A stretch of DNA of 64,000 bases from Kingdonia uniflora (Eukaryota; Streptophyta; Magnoliopsida; Ranunculales; Circaeasteraceae): the NCBI GenBank assembly GCA_014058105.1, contig JACGCM010001166.1:1550001-1614000 (forward strand), read 5' to 3'. Each line of letters opens with the position of its first letter. Within the stretch, counting starts at the first letter, position 1. The position numbers and the translations under genes were made by a program. Below, piece by piece: positions 35,316 to 47,667 of the stretch. The notes beneath the pieces were generated by a model that was not told the DNA's origin, made no database searches, and saw only the letters and a list, made by a program, of their open reading frames with translations.

Positions 35316-35459
35316 AGTGGGTTCCATATGTCAATAAAAGTGGGGTCCTCTTTTGCCACATCAGCCCATGGGCCCTGCAATGTGTTAGTGGGATTCATGC
35401 GACGTAATCAAAGTGGGGTCTACTTTTACTATGTCATTAAACATATGGCCTTGCCACGT
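35316..35459. repeat. Diverged 71-bp tandem duplication
   Basis: AGTGGG-TTCAT...AAAGTGGGGTC...CTTTT..CA recurs at 35316 and 35387. The copies share the AGTGGGGTC and GGCCCTGC/GGCCTTGC words. Confidence 0.5.
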
Positions 35460-35508
35460 CAGCTAATTTCTTGAGTGAAAAAATGTTAGAAATACATAAA
35501 TTGAGGTT

Positions 35509-35565
35509 AGGAGTAAGAGAGAGATAGAGAGAGATAGAGAGAGAAAGAAAGAGAGAGATGTTTGA
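35509..35565. repeat. GA-rich microsatellite
   Basis: GAGAGATAGAGAGAGATAGAG-type repeats. Confidence 0.9.
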
Positions 35566-35660
35566 GAGAGCTTCAACAAACAAACCTGCAAGAAACATAG
35601 CTTGAACTATGAACGTAGCCACAACGATACCGAAATGCCACAGTAACAAACTCCTCATCA

Positions 35661-35956
35661 CCATTGTAATAAAATCTCCTCTCTCTAGTTTTAAATTACT
35701 GTAAAGTTGTGCTTCAAGATGTCAAAACCCTAAACCGGCAACAAAATTCAAAGAAAATGATTGAAAAATGCAACAAAAGCTCTTGCCAAAGCAACAAACA
35801 CTTTGTAGCCATTGTAACAAAATCTTCTATCTCTAGTTTGAAATCATTGTAAAACAGCATTTTAAGACGTCAAAACCCTAAGCCGGCAAAAAAAAATCAT
35901 AGAAATCACCATTGAAGAACGTAACAAAAGTTCTTGCCAAAACAAGAGTTGATGTT
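35661..35956. repeat. 148-bp tandem duplication
   Basis: A unit starting CCATTGTAA.AAAATCT recurs at 35661 and 35809 (148 bp apart). Both copies include TCTCTAGTTT, GTCAAAACCCTAA.CCGGCAA and AACAAAAG.TCTTGCCAAA in the same order. Confidence 0.75.
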
Positions 35957-36422
35957 TGCCTTAAAATTGCATCTAAAGATTCTTTGAAATTGAAATTACA
36001 TGGTTAAAAGTGAGAGAGGGTGAGAAGAAACCAGATCTGAGTGAAAGGGAATGGCCTATTTTCAAAATTCAAACTATATAGAGGTGAGAGAGAAAAATAG
36101 ATTCCCACGTAAAGAGAAAAAGATAGTGTGTTTATGCTAACTCATTTCCACTAATTATCATTTGGGTTTATCTTTTCCACCTCCTCTATAATAAGGATCA
36201 CTCATCTTTAGAGATATGTGGTTCCTTTTTAGTGTCTCTTGAGTGTCCAATTTTTAAGTGTCCATGTATATATATATATTATATAATAAATCTCAATTTT
36301 GTCCTACGTGGCATTGTTGTTCCGTGTGGCATCGATTGTCCTTCGTGGCGATGTTTGTCCTACGTGGTATGCCAAAATGATAATGTAAAGGGTAATTTAG
36401 TCAAGCCTAAAATAGGCAATTG

Positions 36423-38388
36423 AATAACTCTTTAAATTTTCACTGTAATACCATAAACAAACGTTTCATCTACAAACTCCCCTTCTCTTCGAAACCCCCA
36501 ATAGAAAAAACTTTCAGTTCACATCTCTTTCACTTTCAATCATCCCTCCACATAATGCTAAATGGGAAATGACACTCTACACTCTCTTTTCTAAAGACAA
36601 TAATCACAAACATTTGGATTGATTTTTATTGAAGTTCTTATACAGGATCAATCATCGAATTTTGATGATAGGTTTTACCTCCTTTAATAGCCCTGCAATT
36701 CTGTAAGTGATTCTCACTGAGCTTCAAATCTTCTATCATTACTGTCTTTCATACTATTAATCACATATTGCATCTTCAAGTTGAGCAAAATTTACAGGTA
36801 ATCTATTTTTTCTAAATATATAGTTTTGCTTTGATTAGGAGTTGAGCTTAATCGATCATATAGTTGACTTGGTTTTCTCAATCAAATAGGTACTTGAATA
36901 AATTAGATTTTGGTGATTTGTATTGTATGTATTTTAATTTTTAGTTTTTTTTTAGTTTTTTAGGTATCGATTTGATTCAGAAAACCAAGTCATTAAAGTC
37001 GATCTGAAAAGTACGATAAAATGGTAAGTTTTCTTGGCTCCCCCTTTTGTTTACTATTCGTTATGTGTAAATTGGATATTGTTGATGGTAATTGATATGA
37101 AAGTTCCCCCAGTACAACTTTTGTTTTAGTTAGAGTGTGGGTTATTACAATTGGCCATTATTAGAGATTGATGACTCCAAAAAGTAATCGGTACGGTAAA
37201 TATTTAAAAATCTCCTGCCGTTGTCTTGAGTGGGGATCTGTTGGTGCTCATCAAAGTTGTCTTTATTTCATTATTACTGATTTTAATTTTTTCAGTAAGT
37301 TTTAATTATCTGAAAGCATTTTTATCAGAATCTGTGATAGATTGTCCTACAGGAAAGTATGAATCGATGCCGTCCGTGAAGTAAACCTAATCAACTGTAT
37401 TGTTCCTGTGATTGATAATAATTGAGTTTTATAGGCACATTATATTTGAGGAAAAATAATATATTATTGTCATTAAAGATTTTTGAAGATGCAGACATTA
37501 GTTGCAAAAAATGAATTTCATCTCATGACAAAAAATTGTCAAAGAGGGTGAATAATATTCCTGCATACCCGAAAGAATCCCATGGAAGACATCAAGGTCA
37601 GTATTTTACTATCCTTTACGGTCTGGAACCAAATACATGTATAGCCAGGAAAACATATTTCCATGATTTCAGTTTCTGACATTTTCATGATAATAACTTT
37701 ACGTGGATAACGATATTTATTTTTCTTCGTTTCCATGAACAAAACTCAGCCTCAGTTTCCAAAAATAAATCCACCCCATTATAGAATGTTTTCCATCTAA
37801 AGTTAATACAGGGACCCTGTGATCAAACATGGTATCATGTTCACATCATTCCATGGTATCATGTTCTTACCTTCGAAGCTTAGAAATGGAGCTTTGCTCC
37901 AGAACAAGGGACCATAGATAGGTGCATACCACTCTAGAAAAGAACCATGTGTTGTTGCCACACTAATTAAGCAATTATTACTATATATCTACATAGAAAT
38001 TTGCATCACACTAATTTCTATTTACAATTTATTTTGATAGGCATTTCAAAAAACAAAAAATAGATGAGTGTTTGTTGATTATGGGTTTGTGGTTCACGAG
38101 GAATGATAAACCAAACTATTCTTGAGTTTGTTAAGCCTCTTCTTTTTATATTTTTTTCTATATTAGTTCTTTCTATATGATTGAGTTTTCAAGGGTACAT
38201 AAACTTTGCTCTTCCAACTCTGCATGATGAATAGTTGTTTCTATGATATACTCAGTTCACCAAAAGTTGGATATTCCTCTTTTTAGCTTCCCATTCGATG
38301 ATCTATGCGTAAGGGTGTCTTCTCTGGATCTTTGATGAGCGTCCACTATAATATGATCATCCCAATGTGTCATCTTGCATCTTTACAG
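36423..38388. other. Leader- and intron-like DNA, no exon identified
   Basis: The stretch is T-rich with several plausible splice signals (for example AAAATG|gtaagt near 37024) and looks like gene-derived 5' leader and intron DNA. No protein was recognised. A short direct repeat of CATGGTATCATGTTC occurs at about 37830 and 37853. Confidence 0.35.
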
Positions 38389-38603
38389 CAGAGGAGCTAG
38401 AATGAGCTACCGACATTATAGCGAAATTCTTTGGCACGGAGGCTTTGGTACAGTTTATGGGAGGATTTTATCTGACCAAAAATGAGCAATTTATCAAGGA
38501 GTTTTTTATTCTTAGTTAGGTTTCCCATCCAAAAATGCTGAAACTCATTGGCTATTATTTAGAGACAAAAGTCCCCTTATTAGTTTATGAATACATTCCT
38601 TCT
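38389..38603 (+). pseudogene. Wall-associated-kinase-like protein kinase fragment
   Basis: After a good splice acceptor (TTTACAG) the plus strand reads AEELE*ATDIIAKFFGT. It then shifts to GGFGTVYGRILSDQK (the glycine-rich ATP loop), and back to NEQFIKEFFILS*VSHPK, MLKLIGYYLETKVPLLVYEYIPS. This order (EEL..ATD, G.GGFGTVY.G.LSD, E.FI.E..ILS...H, V.LLG.CLET.VPLLVYE.I) is that of wall-associated kinases, membrane receptor-like kinases. The invariant lysine is not visible, the frame shifts twice and two stops are present. Only about 70 residues of the kinase N-lobe remain. It is a fragment, not a gene. Confidence 0.75.
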
Positions 38604-40629
38604 TTTTTTGTAAGAAAAATTCAGGGAACCCCTTCTAACATATCCATTAAAATTTAGGGGGGACTTCCTTTAGTGTTTGGCGTTATTTTCTGAGAGGGAG
38701 GTGAAACAAGCATGTGGAATACGTTTAATGATTGAAATGCTAGCAAAATAAACTACGAAAACAGCAGAAGAGTAAAATAGTTGATTTGCATTGGACACGG
38801 TAAGGACTCAAAGTTTTGTTCTAAATCCCCAAAAGATAGATATAATGTTTTAAAGCTAGGTATATGTGCATAGTCTCTAAAACCCAAATTAGCTCATTAA
38901 CGAGGAATATCAACAATAGAGAAATTCATTTAGGGGTGTGAGAGGATGATGGCAAGATGTGCACCCTAGAATAAAAGAGAATGGGGGAGATGAGCAGGGG
39001 CAACTTATGATTAATTTATATTCTAGGGTCCAATTACAATAGGCAGTGTGATAAGTTCTTTTCCAGATTTATGAACATATGAATAATATAGGACGTAACA
39101 AAGTGTAACGTTCACAATATCTAAATCTAAAGGGCTTAATTAACCAAGTCCATTGAGTGCATGTTCTACAGTTAAATTAATTTTCCCGATTGTCACATAT
39201 ACATTTTCCGTGGAGTTTTTTTTCCATGCTTCTTACTATATAATTGTAAGATTATGTAAAGAATTATACCCAATTTCAAAAATCCTATTATTCTTTATTG
39301 TTAACTTGGACACCTCTTTCTGGTGTCTGATGTCGATGCGCCTACTCATAACTATCATGTACATATCTTTAAGTACTGCTGAATAAAATCTGTAAAAGTG
39401 ACTGATAGGAATCATCCTTGAATTTTCTAACATACTGGCTCAGGAGCTTTCCTTTAGTGATTGAATGATTAGAACTGCTTGTAGGCTGGGCAAAGGGCGC
39501 GAGAAGAAAGTGAAAGACTGCGACTAGAAGAGCGCGAAAAAAAATCTGAAAATTGGAGGCGGATCTGGTACCAGTATTTATAAGTCAATATAACTTTATG
39601 TAGTAGGTTTGATGATTAATTCTCAGTCCAAAGTTCCAACACTTAGCTATTCCGACGTCGCTTTTGATTATTGGTGATAATTCGTTCTTCTCAGACCCTT
39701 CGCGCACGTGTAGCCGCCAAGGCAGAAGAAAAGAAATTGGAGCTGTTGTTTCTTCACTGGAAGGAGCACCATATAAAGCTTTCTAATTTCTTAAGGTACA
39801 TCAATGTAGATATTATGAATTTGTTGGTAGCAAGCTTCATTACCCACTTAATTCTTAGAAGTATCATAACGTAACTCAAGACGAGAAGATCGACCTCTTG
39901 CGTCTAACTGTTATAGGGTGTCGTTGAGAACATATAATCTAATGCTATTTAGTATCTTGAGATGATGTGCAATGACAAGGCACAAGTCAATCTTTTTTCA
40001 GGCATGAAAATAAAACATGTTTTACCCTGAAATCCTTAATCTATGTTTTTTGGGATGGTTGTTTGAGAATTATGTCTTCTAAGATACATATACATATGTA
40101 CATTCAACGACTTTCATAAATTCATGTCAAATCTCATTTGTGCTAATACTTGATGATCCTCACTTCACGCTTGAGGTTAGATTTCAAAGTGGCCACGACA
40201 ACGTCTTGAGGGAAGAGTAGTGGAGCTGGTTAATCAGCCACGCAGGCAGTTGAAATCTTAACCATCGGCAACATTGCAGTACAAAGAAGATGACCTTCCA
40301 TCGAATTTGGAGATAACATGATGAGCAGAGAGACCACAGTATCGCATCTTTATGTATGCAATGCATGTCTTTAATTTTCATGAATAACTATCTCCTTTGA
40401 TATGCGGTTGCTCTTCAAACTCCGCTAGGGACATCCACTGGGTGATGGAAAAGGAAAAGGTCTCAGAAATATCTAGCAAGGGCATCATAAGTTTGCCTCA
40501 AGTATATCTTAAGGTATATCAATAATTGAATCATTTTAGAAGTCTGTCATGCCAAATAGTGACACATAGGTTATTACGATATAATGGCCCCATCCACTAT
40601 AGGTTTGATTAAAACTAAGAAGGTTACCA
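38604..40629. other. Mostly non-coding; one possible charged exon
   Basis: No known family was found. A possible exon at 39485-39583 is listed separately. A stretch at 39704-39765 (LRARVAAKAEEKKLELL in one frame) is also charged and may be from the same unknown gene. The rest shows nothing. Confidence 0.35.
39485..39583 (+). other. Possible exon of an unrecognised charged protein
   Basis: It follows an acceptor-like ..GTAG and is open for 32 codons, reading RAREESERLRLEER and KKSENWRRIWYQYL before a stop. The highly charged, helix-like composition stands out from the AT-rich surroundings. No clear donor site was found. I do not recognise the family. Confidence 0.3.
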
Positions 40630-40649
40630 CACTACGTAAAAATGTAAAA

Positions 40650-43600
40650 ATACGCCTTCCATTAGAAGTCGCAATTTTGGAACCCCCGTCGTTTTAATTT
40701 TTTTCCTTCTTATTTATGTCTTAAAACATACGACTGTTTAAGGAGTTGTAAAACTATTCTAATTTAGACGTTTGATCAAGTCGTTTTATTTGATTAGCAA
40801 TATACTACTTTAATCCTTCTCCTGAAAAACAAACTCTTGTGCTAGTAAGGAGGAATCGTCCACTTTCTTTCTAGAAAGAACGTCGTAGGCTGGCTATGGT
40901 GCATTTATCTTTAGAATAGAGTTTTGAGCACTCACTCCCCACTACCAGTACCACACTTTTAGTAGCTTTTTGAGGCCCCAATAAGAAATAAACAAAATGC
41001 GTCGTAGTTAAATAAGAGCAGGCGCTGGTAGGCTATTCATGTGCGCTATTCTTGGAGCTATTTAAAAAAGGTAGGGCGGTATTGTCTTCATCAAGAAGAA
41101 TCCTTGTTAATAAAAACCCTAACATTTTAAGCCTCTAACTACTCCTCAATAAAATAGCCTAGTGGAGGGCTACAATTTGACCTCCGGACCCTAAACGTGT
41201 TAATGTTAAACATGTCAGGATTTTAAAAGGAGATGGGCTTAATACAGTATTAAGAGGGCTGAGACTACGAGGGTCTAGAGGAGTTAAGCATCACCTTTCT
41301 TTTAGCGAAAGGTTTTGGTGAGAGGAGATACGTCAGTCCGAGACGTAAAGCATCCAGAAAGAAAGGCGCCCAACAAGAACACTATGAAATTTTGGAAATC
41401 AAATAAGTTTAGTAGTTTTGAGCAAACTCTATTAATTATTCACTCAAATTAAACGAATAGAGAACCAATATACCCGCGCAAATTCAAAATCACGATCCAA
41501 TCAAGTTGGGATTCCTTAAATCTATGAGGTAAAATTGAAATCTAACTGCCCAATTCATGTATCTCTCTAAGAATTTATCTCTCAGAGGAAATTCTATAAT
41601 TCCCTCTCAAATCAAATACCCAAATAATACAAGAAAAATGGGCAAGTGCCAATGATGGTTTTTAGTTTTTGCCACTGTTTTATCAATGACAGACAAATCA
41701 CAACTTTTATTGTGGTTAATAATCCTTAATAGTGGCTGGCCAAAAGTGAAAACTAAAATCTGCAATATCCCGCCTCTTTTCCTGCCAATTTGCGAAAATC
41801 AAAATACAGAAATCCATTTTTTATCTCCTCTCTCTACTCGATCTAGGTAATTTCTAAAACAAAAGTTAACCCTTTACCTCTTCTCTCCTTCACCGATTTT
41901 CTTCATTAAATCTAGGTATCGTATCGCTCTGAGTTTATTTCATCAATTATGAGTTCTCCTTCACTAAAATTGATTTCTCTAAATCGATTTTATTATGTCA
42001 TTGAAGAACCACGAACTCCATTAACGCCAGGACATGCTTATCGGAATTGAAACTTCAAAATCGAGGTATTTATGATTTGGTTATTATTTGTTTCTAGTTA
42101 ATTTAAGTATTTAGAGACTCGTGTGTATGATTTCAGTTATTATGATTTGGTTATTATTTAGGTTACGGATTTGATAAGAGTTACCAATTCCAATCAACCA
42201 ATTCAAGTTTTCCTTAACCAATTCTTTGCTCTAGGTGATTCTCAGGTACACTTCTCTCTCTCTGGTTGTAGAGATTAGGGGTGGGGATTTGGTTTCCTTC
42301 TACACAATTGGGTTTAAGTGTCGATTCCTCCACTCCATTGTAGACCCAACAATTGGGCTATTAAATAAACTCATTCTCTATCTTTGTTACTAAACTAAGA
42401 TGATAGGTTGTTAAAACTATAAAAGCCCTACTAGATATTTGTTCCAGACCCAATGTGTTTGATGATATATTTATTGAAGTTTTGTGTTGTAATTAGGACT
42501 CTAATTTATTTTCAGTTGGGACACTAATTTAGATTTGTTATTGAGTTAAATTTGTATGTTGCAGAACTTGATATTAAAATACTCAATTTTTTCTCCTTGG
42601 CCTTGTCCTTGTCCCCAATCCAAACCCAGGTAATGCTTTGATTTCTCTCTCTCTCTTTAAAATTTTCCAGATTTTGAATCAATTTGAATCTTTGTTTACT
42701 TTTTATTACTTTATTATCTGTATTTTTGAGAAGAACGATCAAAATCTCTAAGCGATTTCAAGTCTTCAAGTCCAAGGTGATGCACAACTCCCTCTCCGTC
42801 AAGATTTTAATTTTAATTTTTGTATACTTGTTTGCTTTAGCTTAAAGTTTTGTGACAATTTTTTTTTTTTTTATCGTTTGAAGCTTTAATTTCCATTTGA
42901 TTTGATCTCCCTATGAAATTTGTTGCTAACGTGTTCAAGGTAGTGATTTCCCACTAGAATAATGTGCTCAGCTACAAATTTTGTTATGCTGAAAGTTTTT
43001 GTTTTTCTTTCTATTTGTTGAGTTTTAAATTTGGATAATATTGACGATCAATGAAATTACAATTTTTTTTCAAAAATAGTAAGTATTTCGATTTCTCCAA
43101 ATCTTTACTTTCTCGAACCCGTTTTTGCAAGATTTATAATCTTCTATAATCTGCACAATCTCTTCCTGAGTGTTCATCATAAAGATCCTGCGTTACACCA
43201 TAGGTTCACCACCAACTAAAAGGAACCTGAGTGGTTCCAAAGATTCATTCCATAGTTCTAAAACATTCCCATAGCCTAGAATGAGCGTGTGTTAGGCCGG
43301 TGTTGGAAAAGATTATGTTTTTCCAAATGTACCTTCGCCTTCCATTATTTAAGATGAATTATGAGTTCCAATTTTGTGGGATTAGTTGTTAATGGTGTGA
43401 TCCCGGTGTGAGTGTGAAGTCCAAATACATGGTTCGGGTACTCATGTGAATTGGTGATTTAGTCCCCAAGGCCTCTCTAGCTATAACTCACACTTTAATC
43501 CCGTCAATTATAGCTTTGGGTATGTTCTTACTCTTTAGCAATTGATATTTCATATAAAATTGGTAGAACATATAAATGATTCTAGAAGTCATTCCTAAAT

Positions 43601-44465
43601 AAGATGCCTGATGCTCATAGCTAAGCAAATCTAGGTTCTGTGTTTGGGTGAGATAATTAATATTAAAGTGATGATTAGACAGATTTGTATCTTAAAAAAG
43701 CACCCTTAAATAAAAGAACAATTATTTCGACAGTAAATCCATCACCATGATCACAAGCACCATTAAAGACGAAATAACTCCTCTTATTAAATCTCTCTAA
43801 ACTAAGAGAGTTTTAGTACCAAAGAAAGAGCCAAGCCCCTTCTAATGATTTCAACTATCGAACCCCAAAACTATTCTCTCCTTTCTTCTACAATGGAGAC
43901 TTTCAAAAACAAAAACAACAACAGCAACCCCATGCATACCCTCTTCCTCCACTCCAACTTTTCCTAAACACTACTATTGTTTTAAGGGAAATCCTTCTAT
44001 ATAAGTTTTTAGATATTAGAAGCATCTATAAGCCTTGGTTTCTCCTTTTCTTTCTTCAGTTTATGTGACAAAGCTACCAGACCAGTGATTAAAGCGTAGT
44101 TATATACTGTGCTCTTTGTGTTCATATTTTGGTATCTTAGCAAAAGAAAAGAAAAAAAATGTCCTTTGCACTTTTATGGAAACTTGAGAAAGACTCAATT
44201 CATTTCAATGCTAAATATCTTTTTCGGACCTCACCCCATCGGTTTTGTTGGTCAATCTTTCTTCTTTGGAAAGTTGAGACACAATTTTTTTTTCTCTTAT
44301 CTTGAGATCATGCAGTTGCATGAAATTTCTAGTATGTCACAAGAACAGGTCAAAGTACAGTTCCACTTGATTAGATTGGTTGTTATCGTTTCCGACCAAA
44401 TGTTTCTTGGACGATTCTCTTTGTCCCCATGATACTCCCAGTAATCTCCAAATTATATTTACCTT
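40650..44465. other. T-rich, intron/leader-like DNA without recognised exons
   Basis: No protein family was recognised. Around 41810-42260 the CT-rich blocks ending in GTAAT or GTATC words look like plant 5' leader and first-intron sequence. A short open stretch there (VIEEPRTPLTPGHAYRN, near 42000) may be coding but is not identified. TATGATTTGGTTATTATTT occurs twice (about 42070 and 42138). Confidence 0.35.
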
Positions 44466-44531
44466 GTAAAGTTTTAGTGGCAGTCGGATTCACCATATGT
44501 AAAGTTTTAGCGGCAGTCGGATTTACCATAT
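44466..44531. repeat. 33-bp tandem duplication
   Basis: GTAAAGTTTTAG.GGCAGTCGGATT.ACCATAT occurs at 44466 and 44499, with two differences between copies. Confidence 0.85.
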
Positions 44532-45010
44532 GCATGATTAGATCCAATGGTCTTGGATCCTGACTTTATTGTGTATTTGATATGAGTAAGGCGAAATGGT
44601 TCATGGACTAGGCAGAATGAGCCGTAACTTACCATTGTTAGAGCTAGTAGTAGGATCTTTTCTATGATGTATACTGTATCTAATTTGACATCAAAGTCAG
44701 TTGATAGGGTTAATGATAAAAGAAGTACCGCCGGGATATGTGAAAACTGAGATACTCAAAATTCTGTAATACATCAAAAGTTTCAGCTCCCATGCTTTCA
44801 CTTATATTCCTGCTGATACATCCATGCTTGATATTGCTCTAGTATATGATTATTCAAGTCTGTTTAAGTGATAAGTAGTATTTTTCTTATCACTGTATTT
44901 CTATCATCCCTGATTGAACAGGTTTTCTTTTTGGATTCTATTTGTTCATTGTAGCTGTATGTATATGAATATTTGAGCTAGCCTCCATATTCTTAGACTC
45001 TTTACCGCTT

Positions 45011-45253
45011 GTCCCTTACATTTGTCAACCAAAGTTGTTTACAGTTTACCCCAACCATGTGGTTTTTGTTACTGACAGACAATTTATTTCATAAGTCCCA
45101 CATTACCCCTCTCCTTAACAAAGCGAGAAGCAGTCATATGTAAATTTTGACTTTTAGCAATTAAGAGGGATATACTGGGATTAATAGCATGATTTGGTTA
45201 TTGAAACTGTGAGATTGGGGAGTTAACCCTCTTGGTCGGCAAATGTAAGGGAA
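45011..45253. mobile_element. MITE-like element with inverted ends
   Basis: GTCCCTTACATTTGTCAACC at the left is matched in inverted form by GGTCGGCAAATGTAAGGGA at the right, about 20 bp of terminal inverted repeat with few mismatches around a 240-bp unit. No ORF is present. A clear target duplication was not found, so the superfamily is not assigned. Confidence 0.6.
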
Positions 45254-45406
45254 AGTACTAAAGAAGCTAATGATCAGGGGGAAACTTAATTTATCTCTGA
45301 TATGGTTTCTACTTTTACGTTTGGTCTATAGAATGTTCATTACAATTATTTTGATTATTGACTTGGTACAATGTAGTATATCTAAATTGTGTTTTTCCAT
45401 TTTCAG

Positions 45407-45478
45407 TCGTAAAGGAAGGGTAATAGAAAAATTCCCGAAAGCAAGAGGAAGATCGAGAAGTCGAAGCCTTCGGCCAAG
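45407..45478 (+). other. Possible 72-bp exon, basic protein, unrecognised
   Basis: A strong acceptor (TTTTTCCATTTTCAG) and donor (AAG|GTAAGG) bound exactly 72 bases. Only one frame is open, giving an arginine/serine-rich peptide (ARGRSRSRSLRPR). The splice signals are better than expected by chance in this DNA. I do not recognise the parent gene. Confidence 0.35.
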
Positions 45479-46121
45479 GTAAGGACCTCTCTTGGCATCA
45501 ATTTTGTATTGAATCATATTCATTAATTTTTGTGTTTACGCTTTGTATTGCCAGTTGAACGTGTGGTTATATATGGTTTGACTTGGGTTTGCTGAAATAA
45601 CTAGCTTAGATAGACTTAATTCGATTGTCTCCTTTTTACTTGATATTAGCTTGGGCTACAATGTCTATCCTCTACCATGTCTTTCAATTGGCATTGTGGG
45701 TTTAGATGTTTTCAATTGGTGGAATGTTTGCTCTTTAGGGATATCACTAAGCGCAGGGCCTAAAGGAAGATCGCAGTATCTAAAATTGGAAGTGTCTGTT
45801 TTGTCATCTAAAATGATCAGTATAGTTATCTTACACCAGCATTTGAAGCCATATGATACTTTTCTAGATTAATAGGCTCACTTGTAGCGCCACTTGCAAT
45901 AATCCATGTTCTATATCCAATTTTTTGCCCAAATGAGTGATTTTATCTCTCCATTGCCTAACTTTATCCGACGGCCTTTGACGGCTGATATTAGTAAGGA
46001 CAATTTCCTGCAAGGATCAGGAAGTCTACTGTCTCAATGTAGGTCTTCAATATTTTTGGTCAATTTTTCAAGATCTCTCACTACTCTTGAAGTTATTTCC
46101 TGATAGGACTACACACTTGGT

Positions 46122-46515
46122 CTAGGAATATGTAACTTCAAGCTTTACTCTTTTAGTCTCAATGGCTCTGTCCATCATCAACAAAGTTTTGGTCTGACAC
46201 CACTTCATTGTTGCAGACAGGATCTTGAGAGCGTAGGTGAGAGTCATTAGCAAATTTGGTGCACTGTGTATCAATTTCTTGTAGATTCTGAAAATCGACA
46301 CCGATTGTCCATGGATTGTCCAGACAGATAGGAAACTTATCTGCATTATTTTCCACATCTGCTCTACCAAAATTAAGCTTTTTCCAACATCCCTTCTGGA
46401 GAACCTTGAACTGATTGAGAAACAAACTATGCTTCTCATTTGTCCATTCTTTGCACGGTGATTCTGACATTTGGAGGTCTAGATGAGTTGAGTTTTGGGC
46501 AACAAACCCTAACAT
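46122..46515 (-). pseudogene. COR27/COR28-like (cold-regulated clock protein) fragment
   Basis: The minus-strand frame from ATG 46515 reads CKEWTNEKHSLFLN, then QFKVLQKGCWKKLNFGR, NPWTIGVDFQ and VVSDQNFVDD. COR27 and COR28 are small nuclear plant proteins that repress clock genes and are cold-induced; their hallmarks are W(T/S)DEKHSLYL, QFKVL..GCWQK and SDQNF.D. The order is correct, but the segment normally between EKHSLYL and QFKVL (MEASFV.QLY region) is missing, so two halves are joined directly. The frame stops at 46159 while a similar basic tail (ETKRVKLE) continues to 46122 in another frame. It lies among other gene fragments on both strands. I call it a captured, internally deleted copy; a transcript-derived origin is possible because the missing part is absent without any visible intron. 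Confidence 0.7.
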
Positions 46516-47413
46516 GCCTGACCTCCTATCTGATTCACCTGGGTGTTAACATAAAGCGGCCAAAAAATGGCGACAACAAGTGTATCAAAATTATACAATT
46601 TTTCTTCATTTTTGGATCATCTAATCAAACCATATTTTATTTAAGAGGTGCCCTATATGTAGCCGGGCTAAAAACAATTACATGCAGTTTTTGGCTTGAT
46701 TGCCTGAAAGACTCTTGGAATATGTCAGTGAAGTTAGATGTCTTCTCTTTGTTTCCATCTGACGAGCTATCATCCGATAAACTGAGAGATATCTGTTGCT
46801 CAGTCAGTATTGGTTGCCAAAGAGAATCAACTGTGGTGCCTTTCTCTTGTCAATTTTTTTAAACTATGAGTAGTATTACCCATGGCTATCAAACAATAAA
46901 CATCATCATTACCACAACTTGGGTTTCTAATGAAGAATCCGTTGGAGATTCGGGAGGATGGGGCTCTCTGAAAAGAAGGCGAAAACAAACCCGACTGCAG
47001 TTTGTTGAGTTGGAGATCTTATAAATATATACGAAATTGAGCACTTTCAATTTGGTTCGATCGACATTTTCTGGGGATTTTTTGGATTATACAAAAGTTT
47101 GAAAGTCAAAAATTTTGTTGTTGAACAATTCGGCGCCATTCTGTTTAGAATGATTCAGATATTTTTCTTTTGCTGAAGTTCGGAGACTTTTTTGACTACC
47201 AAATGTTAATTTGAAGCTTTACTGTAACCCACAAACTTGATATATATATGTACTATAATCAAATTAATGATATTTTACATGTATAGTTTGTGTTCGTATG
47301 TGACTTAATGTACTATTGGAAAATTCATTTAAGTTTTGTTACTAATACTAGTGATGAGGGTCTTTAAGTTTCATCTATTTTTCAATTGATTAATGAATTT
47401 CAACATCTAACAG
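46516..47413. other. No gene recognised between COR27-like and Rab fragments
   Basis: The plus-strand frame at 46440-46862 overlaps the COR27-like fragment and is probably its shadow and flank. The remainder is AT-rich with no exon recognised. Confidence 0.4.
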
Positions 47414-47667
47414 AAGCATGGAACCCCCAATATTGTGTTAGCTTTGGTAGGTAACAAAATAGATCTTTAGGAGAATCGTGAAGTTTCAATTGAGGTATCT
47501 GAAGATTAGATGTATGATAAGGAGTTTCATTTTTTTCTCTATATCCATATAGCTTACATATTAAATGTTTATCTATGAAGGATGCTAAGAGTTACGCGGA
47601 GAAAAATGGAATGTTCTTTATTGAGACATCTGCAAAAACCGCTGATAACATCAATCAACTATTCGAG
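47414..47667 (+). pseudogene. Two exons of an ARA6/RABF1-type Rab GTPase
   Basis: Exon a (47414-47494, 81 bp) follows CAG and ends GAG|gtatct. It reads KHGTPNIVLALVGNKIDL, a stop, then ENREVSIE. Exon b (47581-47667, 87 bp) follows ...GAAG and ends GAG|gtaaat. It reads [20 protein letters not shown] then [13 protein letters not shown] and ETSAK are the guanine-binding G4 and G5 motifs of Rab GTPases. The wording [24 protein letters not shown] is that of plant RABF1/ARA6, an endosomal Rab5 relative. Both exons are whole codon numbers (27 and 29) with proper GT/AG borders and a short intron. One codon is a stop, and the first G motifs and the C-terminal exon are missing, so this is an isolated internal piece of the gene. 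Confidence 0.85.

Larger units (their letters stand above)
34289..36170. other. Non-coding region, possibly copia no. 2 leader and LTR, with short repeats
   Basis: No protein is recognised. The minus-strand frame at 35664-35437 is probably chance: its start lies in a GA-repeat environment. The region contains three local repeats listed separately. It lies upstream of copia gag on the minus strand, so LTR material is expected, but TG...CA ends were not found. Confidence 0.4.

Noticed and set aside
46440..46862. 140-codon plus-strand frame
   Set aside because: It overlaps the COR27-like fragment on the other strand and continues into AT-rich flank, so it is probably chance.
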